Program-made: the position numbers and the translations under genes | The notes under the pieces: generated by a model | The model's input: only the letters and a program-made list of their open reading frames with translations | Databases searched by the model: none | What the model was told of the DNA's origin: nothing | From: Neelides folsomi | Lineage: Eukaryota > Arthropoda > Collembola > Neelipleona > Neelidae | NCBI GenBank assembly: GCA_034687125.1 | Contig: JAQGBZ010000024.1 | Location: forward strand, 330,898-394,897 | DNA: 64,000 bases | Reading direction: 5' to 3' | Part shown: piece after piece, positions 48,290-61,459 of the stretch | Numbering within the stretch: the stretch's first letter is position 1 | Layout of the letters: each line of letters begins with the position of its first letter

Positions 48290-51200
48290 GTCGCTGGTAA
48301 GACTCTTCGCCAATCTCTCAAATGCATCAACGAGGTTCCGAACGGCACTAAATATTATACTGGACCCGGATTATCACATACCATACATATTCTCGTAATT
48401 TTGTTCTAAAACCCATTTCCCATAAATGGAAGGATAGATTAGAATTGAGTATGTAACTAAATAACTATAAGTAATTGAGAAATTGAGATTTGGAATTAGG
48501 TTCCAGAAAGTAATGAAACAAATCAAATACTTTATAATTGTATCGAATATTATAAATATTGTGTCTTAAAATCATTAGTGACTTTTTTTAGTTAATAAGA
48601 AATAATTATGAAAATCGAGTACATAATTTGTAATTTGATATCTAGCTTTATAAAATTAAAATTATTATAATATTTATGATATCGACTTATAAATTAAATG
48701 AGGCCTTATAAGGTAATTTATTATTTGCAAATCAGTGATGGGGGATGTTGGCAAGTTATTAAAGAATCACAGCTATCTAATTTCAGAAAAAAGAATCTGT
48801 TGATAGTTAAAGCTAAAAGCAAATATGAGCAATATTTATTAAGATAATATTCCGAAAAGGGTATTTAAATGTTTGGAGGAAATTTTACTCGACTGAACAA
48901 TTCAGATACCTGGCGTCTTTAAGCGACATAAAACGAGACTTTGTTTGCCTCACGTGCCTAAAACAATGTGAGAAAACTTGTTAGAAATTTTAAAATAACT
49001 ATCGGTGTTTTTCAAAGTGTCGGGTCTGGTTTTCAATCTTAATTAACCATATTTATATATTTCGTACGACTTTCTTCATCTTTCCTTTTTAAATATCAAG
49101 GTGTTTCATTGTCTGTTTCATTCAAATTTTTACATAATTTGAGGCTACTAATTTATCATGTCTAAAAATATAATGGGAGTTAAAAATAATTAATTATAAA
49201 AATAACATTTCAATAACAATTTCTTCGTCTTTCTTTATTGTTTAAAAAGTGTTTAAAATGTGAATAGCCCAAAAACGAAAGTATAAATTATAATTGGGAC
49301 AATTTTGATATTATATATCCCATTGTAATTAATGCACATTGTTTATTGGAAGATTTTTGCTAATTGAAATATCAGTAATTGATGATTAAATATGATTCTG
49401 CCTTATTATAAGGGTCAAAGATATTTTTGAGTATTTATAATAATACAATTTACCTGGGCTGGAAATGTTTCAGGATCTTTTTTCGTTACAAAATAGTGTA
49501 AAAACTATGAGAAAGGAGAGGTAGGTCTCTTTAAATGTGTTCTTCAACAAATACGATTAACTTTAGTAAAGTTTATTCTTAATTGAGCTACATTAGGTAA
49601 TATTAGTTTACATATAAAGTGTCACTATTTATTCAATTAATATATAGATTTAAGTTAATTGCGAACATTTAAATGAAAGATAATTAATTCGTTATTAAAG
49701 CTGATTTATAGAATTGACTATGGTTTTAGCTTTTTTTTTGTTATAGTGTAAGATGATTATTGATAATTATATTAAAAAAATGCTATTTTAACCAAATCTA
49801 TTGAACTTAATAGAGAATTAAAGCAATAAGCAAATCGAAATTTGACAAGCAAATTATATAAGTAATAATTATTATATGCAAAGAGGATGTTGAGACATGT
49901 TTTAATTGAGTAATATGTAAGTGATTGTTTCAAGATCACTTCGTTGCTCGTGCTATCGCGTTTATAGTTTTTAATAAATAAAATGAAATGCTTTGTGTGG
50001 GCTGGTATAATTTTCCTTTTGAAAACTCCTCCAGTTGTGCCCTTGAGTTGTGCTTCCGTAAAAGCTGGCATCTGTCCGAATTATAAATATGATGAGAGGA
50101 TAGGAAGATATACAAAGCACTTTATTTTTATTTAGTGGCCGGTCTCAGCAAATATTTGAGGTATTTTGAAAAGGGAAACTTATGATGTTTTACTTTTTCT
50201 ATCGTATATTAAATCTATGTTCAGCATAAAGTATATAGTACATTATTCATTATATTATTAAATATAACACTTACATTTTCACAAATTATCTTTATACCTT
50301 AAATAATTACAATTACATAGGATTAAATAAACAATCTACAAATATAAATAGGATTTAAATATAATGAACAAGTGTAATGATACTTATGTAAAGAAGTTTA
50401 AATATATTATAGGATAGTTTAATACGTCATGAGCTAGTAGCTCATTTATTTTGTATTTTTTATAAATTTACAAAATGAAAACTTGTGGGCTAGAGAGTAA
50501 AAAATGAATTATCAAGCTCTGTCACGTTGTAAATGCTATACATATTATATGAGTGAACTAATCAAAAATGTTGTACTGTATACCTAATGTATAGATTTTT
50601 TGTTTTTTATTATATTTTATAAATATATTTAAGGGGACCCTTTTATTAAAGTTAATCTAAAATTCTTTAAAAGCCTACTTTTTAATTGTATTGAGTGCTG
50701 TATGAATAGTATAATTGTACTAAAAATATAGCTATTATTCAGTAAGCCGAATTGTAGGTTTTGAATTTGTACTGGCCTAAAGATGTAAGAAGGTTAGAAA
50801 TAAACATTAAAAGTACGAGTGCCACTTTGGTCCTCTTCCTCTCACGTGAATCATTTTTTGATATAAATACAAAAGAAGAGAAAGTTGTTTTATTATTATA
50901 TTATACTTTATACACACACCAGATTCCTATTAAATGTCTATATATATATATATATATATATGCGAACTTTACTAAAGAAAACTAAAATACCGTTAAACTA
51001 TGCCTTATCTATATTTAATATTAAATGTGCTAAAATATTCATACTTATATTTGAGGTATAGATGTCTGAATTGTTACTCCAACTATACCATTAATAATCC
51101 TTGTGTAAAATGGATAAAATATTATATTTACTACATAAATACTTACATTTTGAAATATGATAAATGAAAAATGAAAAAAATTATTCCTAAATAGTATTTT

Positions 51201-51630
51201 AGATTTCTTTACTTGTATGCATAAACTTAATTCAATTATTTAAGAGAAGCATTACATTTAATTATATACTTATTTATGATATAAATACAATAATTTAATT
51301 ATTATAATAACTCAATTAGAGTTTTTGACTCAAGAACTCAATATTTCAATCCTCTATTGAATAAAAGTTGTATTCGAATCTGACGGTCTTCTCATTTCCT
51401 GGGAGCATGAGGATGGGCATGAGATGTGGATGGACTTCCGGTTTACAATTGAGCAATCATCATTTCACTACAACACACTCCTGCCCGATTCAATAAACGC
51501 GAACAAGTAGGAGATAGGAAAGGGAGTGTGGATGAGGTCCATAGGGTTTTAATACATCTGATTTTGCAAGACTTTGTTGGCTCACCTCCCCTCGTCGTCG
51601 TCCATTCTCTCAGGGTAGGAGTATAATATG
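48290..51630. other. Gene-poor AT-rich stretch
   Basis: After the IER 3' UTR there is no coding signal. A perfect CArg-type word CCTTATAAGG lies at 48704-48713. A TA microsatellite lies at 50939-50961. Nothing else is supportable. Confidence 0.5.
50939..50961. repeat. TA dinucleotide microsatellite
   Basis: Eleven and a half uninterrupted TA units. Confidence 0.9.
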
Positions 51631-52210
51631 TACAGGGAGGGCCATAAGTATCTTTCTTTTTTTAATCAGCTCGTATCTCTTTTAATCTTTGATCAATTTT
51701 TCTAACATTTGGCAATGGTAATGCTTATATATTATATAATATATTCAGTAACGTTATTTTGTCACTTGAGCTCCATCAGCTTCGATGCAGCGTTGCAAAC
51801 ACAAACAAACGACAGCTTCACATGCACGTTTGCACATAGCAACCTGAACTTCTGCAAACGCTTTGACTATTCCAGCCTGATTTCAGCAAGTGTTGGTGGA
51901 ATCTTGGCGTAAACCTTGCATTTGACAAAACCCCATAAAAAGAAGTCCAAGAGAGTGAGATCTGGAGAGTGTGGAGGACATGGAAAACCGCCTCGTCGGA
52001 CCCTGTCCTATCCATCGCGTTCCAAAGTTCGCGCTTTCTCAAAGAAAAGTAGCTGTCGTTTATTTATGCTTTGACCAAATCAGTTTTTAGTTTGCTTCAT
52101 TGTAGATGGATATATTTAACATAAATCGCCGATGTTTAAAGATTTTTATCTTTAATCACATTAAAATGGTTGCCCCTAAAAAAAGAAAGATACTTATGGC
52201 CCTCACTGTA
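51631..52210 (-). mobile_element. Internally deleted Tc1/mariner-type transposon
   Basis: 34-base terminal inverted repeats with one mismatch face each other. They start TACAGGGAGGGCCATAAGTA on the left and, read inverted, TACAGTGAGGGCCATAAGTA on the right. TA at both edges matches the superfamily's target site. The interior keeps only the C-terminal part of a mariner-family transposase on the minus strand. The element is non-autonomous. Confidence 0.88.
51768..51998 (-). pseudogene. C-terminal relic of a mariner-type transposase
   Basis: The minus strand reads CPPHSPDLTLLDFFLWGFVK, the block around the third catalytic Asp of mariner DDD transposases. It continues KVYAKIPPTLAEIRLE to a stop. 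A shifted frame then gives IVKAFAEVQVAMCKRACEAV and the usual C-terminal end. The first two catalytic Asp regions are missing and there is at least one frameshift, so it cannot encode an active enzyme. Confidence 0.85.
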
Positions 52211-55200
52211 GAAGAGAATAACAATCGAATCTTTCTCGGCCGTGGCCTCATTAAAAGGCCAATCAATGAATCCTACTACTCTTTCACATAGTATTTTAAT
52301 AGTACTATCAATGAACTCTCTTACCCCGCTCTCAGGCCACCTTCCCTTCAAACCTCTCAAGATTATTTTTTTTATCTACATATATATTACATAGTTTTTT
52401 GAACAATATAAATTTGTTTTGAGCTGTGAGGGTAGGTCTGTGTATAGGGTCAATTGAATTGAACAAAGTTTAGTTAAGTCTAAATATACTTCCACGCTAT
52501 AATCTCATTCTTCATGCTATCAAGCCATGATCAGCTTCTACGCATTTTTTGGAAAAGAATCTTAAGGTCGCACGAGTCGCTGGTTATTTCACTATCTGTA
52601 GTCTGTACATTGGATCTTGCTAAAAGTTCATTAAAAATATTGGAGGAGAAAATTTTGAATTTATGAATACATATGAACTATTTATACAAATTGGAGGGCA
52701 ATGGAGGGTTAAAGAATTGTATACATAATATAGTATTTACGTGAAATGCAAAATCTAAATAATATGTCAACAACGTATTGTGATTACATTGGTGATCATA
52801 TGACGCAAGATGAGATATTTGGAAAGTCGAGATGCATCTATATATTAGTAGCGTAAAAAACATTGATAATTTGTATAGCCTCTTCATCAAACCTGTGTTA
52901 TCATTATCCTGTGACAGTATGCCTTTATAAATTATCAAGTTTTAATTTATAAGTTGAGTCGCAGAAAGCTAATTCGACTCGCGGGGAACACGAGTGGCTT
53001 TATGACGAGATGCACCCATTTAAATGTATCTATTACATGGATTGGGATTCGTTACGGGTTACGGGAAGGAAAGGAATGAACTTGAGCTTCATCTAACACG
53101 AGCTCTTGAGCATATTTATAGGTGAAGTTAGTTATAGATAGACTCATCGACTCAATAGATTCGCATAGGAGACCTTCCAACACGTGAGACTCACAAGTGA
53201 AGTGTCTTATAATAAAGTAAAGCGAGTGTAAAGGTCATACATTACGTCACCCTCGGTGTTAATATTAATAAATATAGAATATGGCAAATGAGTATTCCAC
53301 CACACCGAGTACCACGTGAAAATTATGAAATGAAAATTCTTATGCATATTCGTAATATACCAATGGTAAAGACAAAATTGTTGAATTATACAAGTAAATG
53401 TTAACTAAAATAATTTTTTTGTTTAATAATTAATTATTAATTAAATACTTTACATTTACATACTGGTAATATGGTAGTAATATGTAGTATGAAATATAGT
53501 TCATTCGCGATCTTTATGCATTTATGATTAAATTGTGATAGTTTTGTATTTATAAAGGAGTAATCTATGTTTGAACATAGAAATGTTTGTTGATACAAGT
53601 TCAAATTCTTTATTTAAGAATCTTCACACTCACAAGACTGCAAAATTTATAACTGAATCATACGATGATACGTACATCATGATATAATTTAATAAGATGG
53701 TTGTATATACGATAGTTTATATAGTCGTCACCTCCTGTTATTTCTTTACATCTTCTTGCTATGTTCATTTCAGAAAATATAAAGAAAAAGACGAACGCAT
53801 GATAAATTTTAATTGAGTCTTCTAATAATATTTATAATGAAACCTCAGTCGTAAAATAAGTTTTATGGCAAATTGATAAATAAATGTTTTGGTTTTCAAT
53901 GATTTTTCAACTTTGAGTGTGTGTGACAAAGAAAAGGACAATATAATTGTTCAGCATGGAAAGTTTCACTATTTGGAAGAGTGGAATAGATTTTTATAGA
54001 GTTCCCTGGAAAGCTTTGGACAAAATAAATTTTCCTGGAGAGATCCCTGAAATCCCGAATGGATTTCTCTAGGAGGAGCGATGACGGTGGACCGACTGAT
54101 TGAGGTTTTAGGCTCACTATCTTGCCCTTTGGTTTCGGGTGAATGAGTCCTGAGGTTGGATATAAGCTTTGTACATATACAGTATATGTGGAGATATTGG
54201 AGCTGCCCGAACCCGGGTTTGGTTGTCCATTCACCACTGACGTCATTCGTTCCCTTTCCCTTTCTCCGTTGTCGTCATCCTGGAAGTATTATGATGATTA
54301 CTGTGGAAGTAGCTCCAGGAAACCACGCATTGTTCAACCCGGCTTTCTCCCTCCAATCATATGTATAGATCTCACTATTACGCAAATGGTTCTCTTCTCT
54401 TCATATCTATTCACAATATTCTCTTATCTCTATCTTCCTTCGAAGATGCTTCTTTGCACAAGCCTATTGAGAGGTTTACAGATGCATTCTGGGAAAAATT
54501 TTAAATAGTTTGTTTTGTGCAAATATCATCTTATCAAATACCAATTTATGCAGTACTGTATTAAATATTTTTATAATACACTTATGGTATAGAGTACATT
54601 TACCTATAGTAGGATATGTAATTCATATTTGCTATAATATATTCTTCTCGATCAAAACAAAATGATGAGTCTTTGTTTAATGAAAGTGAAACCTTGAGTG
54701 AAAATAGAAAACTCCCCCCTTTCGTCTCCCGGCTCTCCCGCCTTCTCAAATTCTTGCTTATTATCTCTCCAACGTATAGAAAAGTTATTCGAGGATTTGT
54801 TAGAAAGAAGAACGACGCGTGTTGGAGGTTTTTGACAAAATTGATTAGTAGGAGGTTCCTCTTGAAAGGAGCTAATGGAGATTCCTCACTTTGATTTGAC
54901 TATGAACAAGATGGTGACATTTCCAATTTAGCAATATACCATTCTTATTCAAAGATAATTGATCTGTTATCTCTCATCACTCCTTTACTGAGAATGGAAA
55001 TGAATAGAAATAGAATCGAGTCATGTAAACATTTTGTGATTGAAAATCATATTGAAGAGTTCGTAATATTTATAAATATTTATTGGGTGCAATATCAAAA
55101 AGCGAATGAATGATTGCTCTCTTTCTTTGGTTCAACTCGTGTTAATCTATTCAATGATCCATATCTCAATTGAAGCGAGTGAGTGTTTCCCGTCTTATGG

Positions 55201-58200
55201 TTTACTCCTCATGTCCTCGTCGTCATTCTGCCTTCAACTGGAAATTTATGTGCATATCAAATTTTTTGGTGGATTTATTATTTTATTTTATATTGCTTAT
55301 CTCGGTTTTAACAAGAGTCATTTGAATTACCAATGTCAAGTTCGTCCTTTAAGTAAAGGAAGTTTCCGACAAGAGGAAATTGGATAGTCTTAAAAAGCTC
55401 CATACTATGGCGTTAATATCTCCACGACCATCCGCACCCATGACGTCGTGAATAAATGGAATGCGGATTCACGAGCCGGATCTTTTGTAATCCCTGTAAT
55501 AGTAAAGTGATAGGGCCAATCAAAGGCTAATTTTTTTGATTTTTTATCTTACGCACAAAAATGAAAGTAGAAAAAATGTTACACATCGGAGTGACTTTGA
55601 AAAGTCTTCTGTTCTATTTGATTGATTGATGAGAATTAAGTTCATTATGGATAATTTACCTAATATGGTATTTATGGAATATTTATTAAGAATTAAGAAT
55701 GTTATTTCGAATAATATTCTTTAAAAGTTTTGTCAAATATAAAAATATTTGGTGTAAGTTCATTATATTGAAATCGTAATTTTGCAAAAGCCGCTAATGA
55801 ATAGAGAATCACTAACTTTTAAAACATTGTTTTCTACTGGATTGGGTCATTAAACGCATTAATAATAAAAGTGAAATGAATTACAATTATTTTGCTTTTA
55901 TCAAATATTTGATTTCAAGTTTTCTCTATGTAATTATTTATAAATAATAATTCCCGATGCGTAACTTTTCATACTGTATTAAAGTTCAAAATTGTAGCTC
56001 GTTGACTGAACACGAGAACTTTCGTTGACAGAGGAGGCATGAAATAGGGAAAATTTGTAAAGGTTGTAATGCATCACAATTAAAGGTATGAATGTTTTAA
56101 ATTGGAGGAAAGAGAGGATGAGGAAAATGAATAGAGGAATCTGGTGCAATAATTGGTCTTTTATCGAGGTTAAAAAGAGAGTTGGAAAGTGGGACAGGTT
56201 GGGCCGATCGGCGTGTGGTTCCTTTCAGCGTGTGTGTATCATCCATCCTAAACCAAAGCTTGGCTTCCAGAACAACACAACTTACCATTATTCTTCAAGA
56301 CGTTCAAGATGAAGAACTTTATTCTTGTGTTCAAGGACATCACCACACGATGTTTCCCCCAAAAATCACCATTTTACAAATACTACATGATATTTTCAAT
56401 ATTAATTTTAATATCCAACATCAATTTAATTATATTCAGTTAGCATAATCAACTTGATGTTTATTTTTAATGTGAGTTTTAATTCTTCTTCAATTCAGCA
56501 TATTATTGAAGTATCAACTTAATGTTAGCATTTAGCATTATTAATACATGTTAAATTAATAATTAAATATTGATCAATGATCAGGAGTTTAAAGTTGAAT
56601 GGCTTTGCTTTGTATAAGAAACCTTTATACTTACTTTATCGATATGAGTATTTGTAATACCATAAAATTATATTTTTAATGCTTTATCATTAATCTCGGA
56701 AAAGGTTCAAGCAAAATGAGTGATTTTATTGAGTTAGGGAGTACGTGAGGTGAGCCAATGAAGAAAATGAAGATACCTTGCGTCATGACACGAAGAAATG
56801 ACGATAGTTAAGTTTATTTCTGGAATCAAAACCTCGATAAAAATATTTATACAAGTAACCAGTGAATATGGTATTATTTATGCAGTGTAATTTACATCTT
56901 CTGCATACATAATATCCAGAAATATAAAAGGTAATTTAATTACATGTTCCATACAAGAAATATTGAAATAAGCAGAGATTGAAAGGAAAAGATGAGTTGG
57001 TTAAATAAATAAAATCTTCCGAGTTTGTGTATTATTAGTTTTATGACCATAATACGGATTTTCTTAATGTAAGATGAGGAGTCGTGGGTGTTGTTGACGA
57101 AATTAGAGATCTTTTCTTAGGGGAGGTGGCGGGGGTTCCTTTAGGCCACTGGCCTTTCTCCCTTGCAAATTCGAGGCAAAAAATCAACCTACTTTCAACT
57201 CTCGCACAAAGTTACACTCTTTCGCAGATACAAGGGAGGGTCAACGACTCGAAGAATGAGCCATCATGAGCAGCAGCCACCGCCTCCCCTTTCCCCAATC
57301 CCTTCTCTCTGCTCTTGGATGTTAATAAGGTTGATTATATAGGATATTATATAACAACATGACACACGCCTGCCATGTCCTCGCAATTCCCAACTTCACA
57401 AATCTCTCCACATTTTTCTGATGATTGGAATTATTATTGCACAAATATCATCAATGTTGGGATTGAGGTGCATTAAGGTATAAATGCATTTTTGAAGGTC
57501 TCATCACCCAAAGACCTTTATCTGTATAGTAGATCTCTTCACAGAAATGCAATCGTGGTAATGCATAGTTTAAGCAAATCTGAAGTATAAAGAAAAATTA
57601 TTTGTAATGTAAATACACAATTACACCTAGAGGTACACATATGAATTGCACATACAATAATTGAAATTTGTAAAGCATAATCGTTTTGCTCCTTATTGAA
57701 TGAATGCACTCTAACAATTGACATGTTGGTGCAAACTAGCAAAGGAGAGATGTATTTAAAGTACATCTCATCTCGAGATGATGGGAGTAAACAGAAGCAA
57801 TTGATTCACAAGTGCATGGATGACAACCCTAACGCTTGATTAAACTACTTAAAGTAAAGATTTAACTAATCAGCACCACGGAAAGTTTATTGCGTAGGTT
57901 TAAATGCACTTTACAAATGTACAGTATTTAAATGTGATTACTTCGTTAAATTATTCATTCGTTTTCTTTACATTTAGCTAATCTATTCATATATGGATCA
58001 TATTCGACTAATTAATTACCATAAATTAGTATTTTAAAACTACATAAAAATTTAATTAGAATAAAAATATGCATTAGGTACAAATAAAGAATTTAAGGAG
58101 AAAGGAAATGCTCTCATTATTAATAATTATGTAACTTTCAATAATTTTTCTTATATGGTAAATGTATGTATTTGTTTATAATTCTTAGTAATTTCAATAA

Positions 58201-59165
58201 ATACTCTTACTTTTAGTTCTATATAATATCTAACATTAACAAATAAGTATGTAGCATATAACATACCTGGTACTGGTACATAATATGTATCTGCATAAAT
58301 AAGTAATAGAGACATAGAAAAGTTAGGGTATTTTGTTGTCTTTTTGCAATAATAATAATTTGAGTTAATTGAGTAGAACAGACATTTTATACTCCTATGA
58401 TTGTATTTTTATTATATATTAAACATGATTCAAGATAATTTTCAATGATATCTATAATGGACATTGACTGACAACGAGTGTAACAATCAATTCAACAACA
58501 CTCAAATAAATAAAATATACAACTACAATATGTGCATTATACTACCATAATTATAATTTACATATAAAATAAATTATTGTGACAAGTAATATTAATTATC
58601 TTATTGTGCATAAAATGATATCCTTGAGTATTTCGATGCTTGTTTCAATTTAAGATATAAATACAATAATCTCATCAATGATAGGAGTAAACTTGGAGTG
58701 ATCGGAGACTCAAAAGCAAATCGTGTAGATCTGCAGAATTGGGAATGGATTTGGATGAAAGTCAGGTCGAACAAAATAAATTGTAGAGTGGGTAAATAAA
58801 TATTAAATTAGAGATAGGTGGAAGAGTGGTTGTGCATTTATAATGGACTTGTCTCGTACGGATGCGTTGGTCCGTCACCCGAAACTGTTCCCGTTCACTT
58901 ACCCTGCTTCCGCCTCAATTCTCCAAAACCCTCCTCAATAGCGTTGTCGAGTTGTCGCTCTTTTCGCAATAGATCCTTCATTGGAAGTTATTAGGCTATG
59001 TAATCTACCAAACTTACCTTCAAAAATATCAACTAAAAATACCCACGAAGGCCGTGTGAATTTTTAGTTGATCCACTTTGCTCCCAATCTTAATTTTATT
59101 AACCCCTACTTGGACAATTTTTGCGGTTATTTATAATTCATATATAGGTATATGTATTATGGATT
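52211..59165. other. Long gene-poor stretch between the IER and PTPA genes
   Basis: Only scattered GC-richer patches interrupt AT-rich DNA: 54040-54370 (ORFs on both strands, with a CRE palindrome at 54238-54245), 55100-55520, 57080-57320 and 58840-58960. The last contains a donor-like GCAGGGTAAGT on the minus strand. None gives a recognisable protein or a convincing exon pair. They could be regulatory elements or untranslated first exons. Confidence 0.4.
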
Positions 59166-59248
59166 TACTCCCTGAGTGCACAATAGAATAGAAAATGGGA
59201 AGGGAGCCCAAACCAAGATTTTCTATTCTATTGTGCACTCAGGGAGTA
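59166..59248. repeat. Perfect 31-bp inverted repeat (hairpin, 21-nt loop)
   Basis: The left arm 59166-59196 (starting TACTCCCTGAGTGCACAATA) is exactly reverse-complemented at 59218-59248. The 21-base spacer is purine-rich. The TA edges and snap-back form resemble the end of a foldback element, but transcription through it would give a stable hairpin. It lies about 360 nt beyond the PTPA stop codon. Confidence 0.9.
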
Positions 59249-59608
59249 GGTATGTATAATAATCTGATTTTTATATTGTCATCAATTAATCTAAATGTAA
59301 TGTAATTGTTATCTCATTCTTATTCCATTTAAATTAATAATTTAAAAACATTAAAATTATAATATTTGCTCATAAATATTAGGGTCGATTTGAAGTGAGG
59401 AATAAAACAATATATAATTTAAGTAAAAACTTACTTTCCACTTTAATATTTATTGTTAATTAATTGATTCAACATGGAACGAATAGGTAACACATATATA
59501 TATATATATGTAATTTGCAATGTTGTTAGAAAAAGTTGCGCACAATCGAAAGCAAATAATAAAGTATTATAAGTGCGATGAGAGCACTAATTAACCGTGA
59601 ATAAGATT

Positions 59609-60876
59609 TTAAGTGGGCGGAGGAAGATGGAAATTTGGAGGTAATCTTCCAGGACCCATGCGAGCTCGGAAATTTGGACGCTTCAAGGCGTCAAAAGGTT
59701 CAATCGAGAAAAGCGATCCAAATACTGTGTGTTGTATGACCGGGAATTTGGCAAGGACCTCCGCTTTGTACATCTTCAAAAGACCCTGGTTCACCTTTGT
59801 CCAACTCGGGATTCCGCTGATATTCCAAAGTTGATTCGAATGTTCGTGGAAAGGACCAGTCTTCACCTGCATGATGTACTTGATACATGCGAGGAAGAGA
59901 TAATCTTCATGTTGTTTTTCGAGAATATTTTCATCAATAAACTTTGGAGGGTCAATTGTTCCATGCCCTGCAATAATATATATTTTTTGTCATGAACTAT
60001 TAAAATATTTACTTTTAATTATTTCAAAAGACATTTTATTTTTAATAAAATATATTAAAACAAATATTACCCAAAAGTTGACTGCTTCCCCAAATGAATG
60101 GTACAAACTGAAAATCGTCGAGACTCCACACTCCATGACTTCCAGCAGGTTCCATATTATACGCAGTTTGCAACTTCCTCACGAGTCTCATGTATCTGTC
60201 AAAGATCTTGTTCACAGCCCCCATTTTGTCATCAACTGAGGCAACGTCAAGAACTCCAATGCGAAAGAGACAATACATAAAGATAATGAAGGACATTTCA
60301 TGACCACTTCCATAGTCAATACGAGTACTGTTCCCCATTGACTCAACAAGGTAAACTTCAATCTCTTCAATCGACTTGTGAAATTCTTCCTTCAGAGCTT
60401 CCCTTAAAAGTTCTCCAGCTGACTCTTTTAGTTTGAGATACCATTGGGCAAAGGCTTTATTGCCAAACCTCTGAGGTTGCTCGATTGGAGGTGTTTCGTC
60501 AATCATCTTGTCCAATTTGTCTAAGAGATTCATGATTGACTCGACGCCAATTGAAAGTGCAATCGGTGTTGAATTGGCTTTCCCTCTCACTGCTTCGTTC
60601 ATGCTTTCGACAAACCCCACATATTCCTATTATGACCCAAATATTAATGGATTCGATTTTTATTAAATTAATCAATGTCAAATGAATATAATATTATTGA
60701 AATCACATGCCTGATATGCTTCGCATTTTTCCCATTTTTCCATTTCACCGGTAATGAGGATCTCCCTTTTGGGAATCTTGTACTCATGATCTGCGGCTAA
60801 ATGAAATATATATTATTGTAATTTTTGAAAAATTTGTAATAAAGATAGCAGCAAAGATGAACTTACCAACTGCCAT
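59609..60876 (-). CDS. PTPA: Serine/threonine-protein phosphatase 2A activator (PTPA), complete
   Basis: Peptidyl-prolyl isomerase-like activator that restores the active, metal-loaded state of the PP2A catalytic subunit in cytosol and nucleus. Exons: 60867-60876 (MAV plus one base), 60711-60796, 60071-60626, 59609-59967; together 336 residues, near the usual length. Signatures in order: EILITGEMEKWEKCEAYQEY at the N-terminus, DETPPIEQPQRFGNKAFAQW, ESMGNSTRIDYGSGHEMSF, MEPAGSHGVWSLDDFQFVPF with IWGSSQLLG, TGPFHEHSNQLWNISGIPSW, and KVNQGLLKMYKAEVLAKFPV with IQH. A Pro/Arg-rich tail ends in PPPT. The second intron appears to use a GC donor (CAG then GCATGT); the join is fixed by the protein sequence. 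It is transcribed divergently from the peroxiredoxin gene 0.6 kb away. Confidence 0.96.
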
Positions 60877-61459
60877 GTTGAATAAAAGAGTAATGGTCAA
60901 TTAATTGCTAATTGACTTTGAATTCAATTGACTTTCCCCAAATCACAATTATCGAATTTGTATGAAGTGCAGATTTGAAATTGGCGAATTTCACTCATTA
61001 TTTGTCTTTCTCCAATAACAAGTGAGGGGTTGGTGTTTTGTAGAAGCCGATCCACTCGTCCACTCCACGTATCCATTCAATCCAGGATAGGAATAGGAGT
61101 GGTGAACATTTCCAGTGACAGCCACAGATTTATATCTTTGGCCTTGGCTTTTAATTGGAATCTTTATTCAACTTTCAAGTGTCATCTTCCAATTTGACCA
61201 TTTCTCACTAGCTTATTTGTGGCTAGTTCATTCCAGACCATTCAAGGGTCACATTCAATCTCCTTTCAGTTTATTTGATTTTGAGGTGAGCAATAAGTTT
61301 TAAATTATAAAGTTTTATGCAAATTACTCGTTGATTTATTCTTTCATATTTGGACTAACTGGAAGAACTGTGGTTAATATCATAATCATAATATTTAAAT
61401 TGTTATATTACAATAAATGATTGTTATAAAATAATTCACAGAATACCACAACGAGAAAA
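60877..61459. promoter_or_regulatory. Shared upstream region of PTPA and the 1-Cys peroxiredoxin
   Basis: A 583-bp gap separates two divergent start codons, so both promoters must lie here unless 5' UTR introns extend further. A GC-richer core is at about 61020-61280. A 62-codon ORF at 61115 is not convincing; GAG followed by GTGAGC near its end could be a 5' UTR donor for the peroxiredoxin gene. Confidence 0.4.

Noticed and set aside
48704-48713. CArG box CCTTATAAGG downstream of the IER gene
   Set aside because: Attractive because vertebrate IER genes respond to SRF, but in DNA this AT-rich a few such words are expected by chance, and it lies downstream of the gene.
54143-54508. Overlapping ORFs around 54150-54510, one ending near NPAFSLQSYV
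   Set aside because: Frames on both strands are open, there are no convincing splice sites, and no homology is recognised.
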